A DNA stretch of 23,472 bases, taken from contig KB445794.1 in assembly GCA_000320605.2 (NCBI GenBank), positions 569,502 to 592,973 on the forward strand. Reading direction: 5' to 3'. The DNA is from Gelatoporia subvermispora B. Taxonomy: Eukaryota; Basidiomycota; Agaricomycetes; Polyporales; Gelatoporiaceae. The notes under the pieces were generated by a model. The model searched no databases. It was not told the origin of the DNA and saw only the letters and a list, made by a program, of their open reading frames with translations. The position numbers and the translations under genes are program-made. Every line of letters begins with the position of its first letter. The stretch's first letter is position 1. Below are positions 18,499-23,472 of this stretch, one piece after another.

Positions 18499-20280
18499 CT
18501 AACCATCTTACCCAAAGAAGCCCATGCACAAGCCGATAGTCTAGCTTGTTATAGCAGTACATTAGCTGAGGCTATGTTAGTTGATGTCTACTATGATTTC
18601 TCTGTAGACAAGTCGTTTTTCATAATTTTCAATGTCACTTCTGACACTAGATATTTAGTTGGTCTTTCTATCACAATTGTTCAGTGTCACACGTGTGGCA
18701 AGGATAATGCATTTAGTGGCTGAAGACTGCACAGAATACTTATACCCTAGGCTGAGATCCCATTCTAAGATCCACACATCAAATAGGTAGGGTCTAGCCA
18801 AACACACAGCATAACATGGAGGTTGAGAGAAGAACCCTGATGAAGATAAAGAGAATTCCACAATGGGACTACCAGCAGCAGATGGGATGACACTGCAATA
18901 TCAACCAGAGCCAGTACATGCCCCTCAAATTGGAAACTTTATCACAACACATCTTGGTACAACCATCAGCCCCAATAACTCAGCCTAAGGCTTACAGGCT
19001 ATGTGAAGCGTGATTGTGATTGATGGCTAATGTTCTTGAGAGGGTATTAACATTTGTTAAAGCCAATAGCAGATATTTAGGTGCTTGCCCTGCTCCTTCC
19101 ATAGTACATGAACCATTGCATTACCCAGTTCCTGTGATTATTTGCACTCAGTGTTGACTGTGTGCCAGCAGGACATCCAAGAGGCATGCCACATGGGGCA
19201 CCAGTCTATGCAACACTGGCAAATAAAATTCACATACCAATGTTAAACTCTGAGAGCCAGGTGATTTCCTTGGTAAGACACTGTATGTGTCACATGGTCT
19301 CTGTAGATAGATTTCTGTGATGTATATAAGCGGCGTAGGTCTGACCTGAGTTCCCCAGTAACTCATATCAGACTCTGAGGTAAGCTTGGCAATGTATAGT
19401 GGCCCACCTCAGACTCTAGCTAGTCTTGTTTGTGCAAGTTTGTGGCCAAAGCCGTTGTGCATCAGTCCACTCCCTTGCCTGGTTCAACAAGGAGCACCTT
19501 CATGTAAAAGAGTATAACATAAGCAGCTTGACAGTGGTTGTATGAACTATTTCCACATGACACACAACACCACATCAGGTCTAGACAGGTATATTTGTGT
19601 TCAAGCAAAGAACAGGCACACAAAACAGAAGGGCAGCAAGGAATGCATTGAGATTGTGGGAGGCTGCCATTCTCTTGGCTATCAGGACTATACATAGCGG
19701 ACAGGGCAGCTTTATCATCTGCATAGCAGCAGTGCCATGGCAGTAATGAGAAAGAATTATAGTTTTAGTGTGTTTTTTGACTTGATATTGAAACAAAATG
19801 TTGATAGTCACAAATCTTGTTTGTGTTTGGAAAGTTTCTGAGGCAAAGTGAAGAACACAATATTGCAGGCTAAGCTTTGGCATCATATCATGCAAATTAC
19901 AAGGTGTAATTAGCCAAAACTCCAACTACTCAGGCAGGCCACATGCCAGAAGTATACCCAAGGCATAACCCCCTATATGATATATTTCTGGACTTCCTTA
20001 TACATTCCAAAGTTTTTCTGAATTGTTTCAAATGCCTATCCTAGCTACTCTGTATAATATGCTGATGTATGGTCTTCTCAAAGTACAGATTCAATAGCCC
20101 ACCAGTAGCATGTAATGCCTTGATGTAAGTTTATTACAGCTTGCTAATTCAGGCCCAGCCGTTCTGAAATGTGTGGTAGAATGGTGGCCTAGTGCCATGA
20201 GTCTCAGCTGCTACATCTACACTTTAGCCAATATAAATTAGACTCACTTTTACTGTACAGTTGGCTTTGCCATAAGCTCG
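18499..20280. other. CpG-poor stretch without a confident gene
   Basis: No protein family is recognised. Several open frames of 60-115 codons occur on both strands (the longest, 114 codons, at 19581-19925 minus). None has motifs, and they overlap other frames of similar quality. From 19011 to 19330 there is not one CpG, while TG and CA are frequent. The region looks like heavily deaminated old mobile DNA. Confidence 0.5.
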
Positions 20281-21112
20281 TAGCCTTCCAGTTTTTGTTC
20301 ATTCTTTTGAACATAGTAGCCTACACATGAAGGGGCTTGTGCTCTATAATGATATCATTAGTCCATTTCTCCTCTCTTATCCTCTCAAAGTCTCTTGCCT
20401 GTGCTCTCTTGATCTATAACAGGTTATCAGCCTCACAATATTTTAATAAAACTCAAATATCCAATCTTGCTTATCTAAACTTACCACCCTTATCTTATTG
20501 TACCCAATATGTTATCCACTGTTGTCATAAAATCATAAATTGTATATTTGAATGATGTTGAGAATTGGTTCATATGGCACATCCAGAGAATACATGTTCT
20601 GTGACAAAGGAAGGTCAACAAGTATATGATAATCCAGATAAAGATGCCAGAGGTCCTGGCAGATGTGAAGCCCAAAAGTAAAGAAAAGTACTACAGGTGC
20701 TCAAAAAGAAAATCACTGAATAAAAGAAGAACCATGATGTATATTAACTCATCGTTGAGCATATTTCTGATTATCACATAACCCATGTTAAGATCACAAG
20801 AATCAGTTATAATGCATAAAAGCATGTGGGGACCATGTTCAAGCTACAAGTGTCAAGACCCAACACAAGATATATTGGGCCAAATGTGAAGCAACCATTA
20901 CAACTACTACACTGTGTCCCAGTGCCACCATCTGCTGACCTCAGGTCTGGAATCTCTGCTGCAATCATAAACACTGCCAAGAGTGTTTGTGGAGAGAGGT
21001 GCTACATTGCAAGGATTTAAGAATTGGAGTTGGCTAGATGGCATGGTCAAGGTAGACACCTGAGCAATTGAACCCTCAGCAGGTGGATTACTGGAAATGT
21101 GAATCTCCATTA
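20281..21112. other. 832-base block with a single CpG
   Basis: Reading base by base, the only CG dinucleotide between 20281 and 21112 is at 20753-20754. At roughly 40% G+C about thirty would be expected by chance. No gene is recognised, and the weak open frames (for example 64 codons at 20826-21020 plus) have no motifs. This degree of CpG loss points to long-term cytosine methylation followed by deamination. Confidence 0.75.
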
Positions 21113-21233
21113 CGGTAAAGGGAAAAGTCATAAAGGAGCTCAAAAAGCTCCTAAATACTATTTTTACTATTGAGCAGTCACCCTCCTTGCAGGGGCTGAA
21201 TGATAGTGGTAAGCCTCCAACACAAGATATATT
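20860..21233. repeat. 17-base direct repeat pair, 357 bases apart
   Basis: CCAACACAAGATATATT occurs at 20860-20876 and again at 21217-21233. The flanking bases differ soon after (GGGCC against AGGGT). This could be a remnant of element ends or simple chance duplication. Confidence 0.7.
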
Positions 21234-21242
21234 AGGGTACAT

Positions 21243-22274
21243 ATGCAGATAACCAGAGAGACACTCTAGTGCAAAAGAAGCATGAGTTGTGAGTCACATA
21301 AATTTGCTTCTGGTAAATAAAATCAGCCAACAGGGCTTTCTGATCAAGGGTAGAGCATGGCCAGTGGTAATTATTGATCTAATATGAACAGGTGATAGTA
21401 ATTAGGGAACTTTAGATTATGCCAGGACAGAAAATGAAGGTACGGTTGTCAAATGAGTTCACAATGGGTTATTCAAGTGAGAGTAAGCACATTTACAGTC
21501 AATAGCCATGTTACTAACAACGATTGTATCTAGTATAATTCTTCCTGTTGTTGTGGATGGGATACATAATCTGTGTTATCTATCCTTTCTGTTAAGATGC
21601 TGTACACCTATTTTCTGTTCACACGCCTATTCTCTGTTTGCATCACAGCACATGAACATCTTGCCATCCTAGCCATATAGCTTGCCAAGCTTCCTTGCCA
21701 CTCTGCCACTATCAATGAGGGATAATAATAGATGGCCAGTATTCTATAGACTGACTGTGATTGTGTCCTGTGAGTGAACGTGCTATTGCACCCTTTCTTG
21801 CAGCCATGACACTGTAAGTTGTCAGAATGTCCACACATGCTCAGAAAGCGCAACACACCTGTGCAGGGAAGTTGTTTGGCGCTAACATATGCCCTGAATC
21901 TCCGGCACCCTTAGGATAGTACTTGAACCTTATATGAGTCATTGCCTGCCTATTCCTGCTATAAGCAGCTGATCATAAATATAGGCACAGTACACTCACC
22001 TTGACAAATTTCCTTACCTTAATAACCTAGTATCTCAACCTTCCTTGGTCAGAAACAAGCAAGCAAATGTCTAAAATGATGAGTGAGGTCTCTTGAGTAT
22101 CGCTACATGTAACATATAGTACTCACATTGTAGGTTGACTGGTCCACCTCCATGGTCTTTGTCATGTGATATTACCAGGTAATTGGCCTGTTTAGCTCAA
22201 GTCGTGGAAAGTTGGCATGCAGAAATAGCAAAGGGAATTCCACTTATGCAATGTGGTCGATGTTACACAATGAT
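21243..22274. other. Stretch without a recognisable gene
   Basis: Only short frames are present, for example 82 codons at 21608-21856 (minus). No repeats or structural features stand out before the palindrome cluster begins at 22275. A possible very degenerate palindrome unit lies at 22248-22266. Confidence 0.4.
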
Positions 22275-22452
22275 ATAATGTGGCTCACATTGTAAAGCTA
22301 TATTGTATATAATATGGTCTGCATTATTAGCAATATCACAATGTGCCTCACTTTGTAGCAAACTTTTAGTATAATGTAAGTTATATTGTTATCACTAACC
22401 TTACCCCTAAACCTACCCTAGGTTAGGTTAGCTACAATGTGAGTCACATTGT
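22275..22452. repeat. Cluster of 19-base 9-1-9 palindromes, period about 32
   Basis: Units are at 22275-22293 (ATAATGTGGCTCACATTGT), 22309-22327 (ATAATATGGTCTGCATTAT), 22338-22356 (ACAATGTGCCTCACTTTGT), 22371-22389 (ATAATGTAAGTTATATTGT) and 22434-22452 (ACAATGTGAGTCACATTGT). Arms pair in 7, 6, 7, 7 and 9 of 9 positions around one central base. Starts are 34, 29, 33 and 63 bases apart, so one unit position near 22402 seems replaced by other sequence. The spacers are different short AT-rich sequences. The consensus is about A-Y-AATRTGN-S-NYACATTGT. This is not a CRISPR array: the repeats are short and variable and the spacers are 10-15 bases. Confidence 0.75.
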
Positions 22453-22575
22453 AATCACTAACCTTCCCCTAGGTTAGGGTTAGGTTAACCATTAAACCTA
22501 TAGTAACCCTAGGATACTAGACCTAGAATGCTAAACCTAGGTAACTACATCTAAATACTAGATTTAGCATATTAT
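22396..22575. repeat. CCTAGG and TTAGGG-like inverted motif cluster
   Basis: CTAACCT at about 22396 and AGGTTAG at about 22424, and CTAACCT at about 22459 directly followed by TCCCCT and AGGTTAG, form 7-base inverted repeats. TTAGGGTTAGG, a short run matching the telomere unit TTAGGG of many fungi, lies at 22474-22484. CCTAGG recurs four times up to about 22540, and CTAAAT/ATTTAG arms follow at about 22551-22567. The cluster interleaves with the palindrome units. Confidence 0.6.
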
Positions 22576-23386
22576 TTAGCCCGGCCTATCTGACTAGTAA
22601 TTTCTGGCATTATTTTATACAGTAGCGGCAAAACCCTAGCTAAAATTATATACTTCAAGAGCAAACTTCACCTCTGGAAAACTTCTTGTTTTCTATGAAA
22701 GGATGTCCAAGGTATAGAAGAGAGAGTTTTTGAGACAATTCTACTTCTCTTGGACCTCCTTATGTATGACCCATGCACTGCCTTCCTTGATAATGAGAAG
22801 GGTATGGCAGTTGGAGTTAAGATAGGAGAAACATTGGCCATCATCATGAGTACTTTAAAGCATATACGCCATTTCCAGTACTACTGGAAATAGTATTAAA
22901 TGTGGTTTGCTGCCCACAAGGCCCTTCGGAGGTTGCAGTGGTCCAGGTTGTCCTCTGGGTTGACAATAGGAATGCCAGGAAGCCACTCATCAGCAGAGGG
23001 TTTGATAATGGTGAATATGTTCCCATTGTACATAAATGCATGGGTTGATCTGACAGGAAGTCAGTCATTGATCTGGTCATCAGTTGTTTAAGTTTGTGAT
23101 TAGAGACTTACACCAGCCCAGATATGCTGCTTGTAAATAGTTTTCAATGTGTGATTAAAGAATATTTGTGAGGTCCTTGTGCTGGTAGAGGATAAAACTG
23201 TGACAAATTCTCAGGTTTGACTATGAGAGTGCTTGTGCAAGTTTGGTGGGTGTAGTGTGACTGCATTCAATGCAGGCGTGGCCTCCAAGATTGTATGAGA
23301 ATTTGCCCACACCTGTGGTAACCATGTTGTGTCTATGGTGAACCAGTTTGTTAAGTTTGTTACAAGGTGGTCTTACAATTATATAG
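22576..23386. other. Sequence between the two palindrome clusters
   Basis: No family is recognised. On the minus strand a run from about 23061 to 22898 reads HAFMYNGNIFTIIKPSADEW and then IPIVNPEDNLDHCNLRRALW, ending in TAA. A good acceptor-like CTGACTTCCTGTCAG ends at 23060, with a GTAAGT donor 62 bases earlier. This could be an exon remnant. Overlapping frames on both strands (63-78 codons) are equally open, so the assignment is weak. Confidence 0.25.
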
Positions 23387-23472
23387 ATAATAAGAGGCAC
23401 ATTGTCGGTGACCTGTCTACACAATGGTGGTGCACATTGTACATGCTCTGAGTACAATATGGGCCATATTGT
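23387..23472. repeat. Second palindrome cluster, running off the window end
   Basis: Units are at 23387-23405 (weak, ATAATAAGAGGCACATTGT), 23421-23440 (ACAATGGTGGTGCACATTGT, 8 of 9 arms if one extra G is ignored) and 23454-23472 (ACAATATGGGCCATATTGT, perfect 9-1-9). Starts are 34 and 33 bases apart, the same period as in the first cluster. Quality improves toward the right edge, so the array probably continues past 23472. Confidence 0.7.

Noticed and set aside
19581..19925. 114-codon minus-strand ORF
   Set aside because: It has no recognisable family or intron structure, it is in CpG-depleted sequence, and the opposite strand is similarly open.
20907..21242. 111-codon minus-strand ORF
   Set aside because: It shows no motif, and part of it lies in the CpG-free block where chance frames without TGA/TAG are not rare.
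22275..22452. CRISPR array
   Set aside because: The repeats are 19 bases and variable, the spacers are only 10-15 bases, there are no cas genes, and the window is eukaryotic in character.

Overview
The window reads as a transposon graveyard from a filamentous fungus, most likely a basidiomycete of the Agaricomycetes. Three things point there: short introns of about 50-65 bases with GTGAGT or GTATGT donors; a Helitron replicase-helicase of the fungal type; and a Ty1/copia Gag of the type common in Agaricomycete genomes. No bacterial gene layout, rRNA or tRNA gene was recognised. Almost every recognisable gene is broken by frameshifts and in-frame stops. Many of the stops sit where the family usually has Gln or Trp, which suggests C:G to T:A decay. 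CpG is very scarce on the right-hand side.

Layout. About 350-3560 (minus strand) is a decayed multi-exon gene of unknown function, with at least two introns whose removal joins sensible protein sequence. A 420-base gap (3561-3978) with a GC-rich hairpin separates it from a divergently oriented Helitron replicase-helicase (3979-9830, plus). In that gene an N-terminal DUF6570-like region, a HUH/two-tyrosine Rep domain and a PIF1-type helicase can all be traced despite at least six frame changes. From about 12060 to 9842 (minus) a long, low-confidence degenerate reading frame runs toward the helicase 3' end and contains a 23-codon tandem repeat. A 199-codon open frame lies at 13541-14140. A decayed Cys-rich (zinc-cluster-like) gene occupies 14188-14920 (minus). 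A truncated Ty1/copia element (about 15964-17436, minus) keeps a frameshifted Gag and the pre-integrase domain. It has lost most of the protease, the integrase core, reverse transcriptase and RNase H, and runs abruptly into an unrelated acidic/coiled-coil segment (15688-15963).

From 17437 to the end little coding sequence is recognisable, apart from a possible two-exon relic at 18076-18498 (minus). This part is strongly CpG-poor. At the far right are two clusters of a 19-base, 9-1-9 palindrome repeated every 29-34 bases (22275-22452 and 23387-23472). The first is mixed with CCTAGG and TTAGGG-like motifs, and the second runs off the end of the window. The genes do not form a pathway; the window is best seen as nested and decayed mobile DNA plus a small palindromic repeat family.
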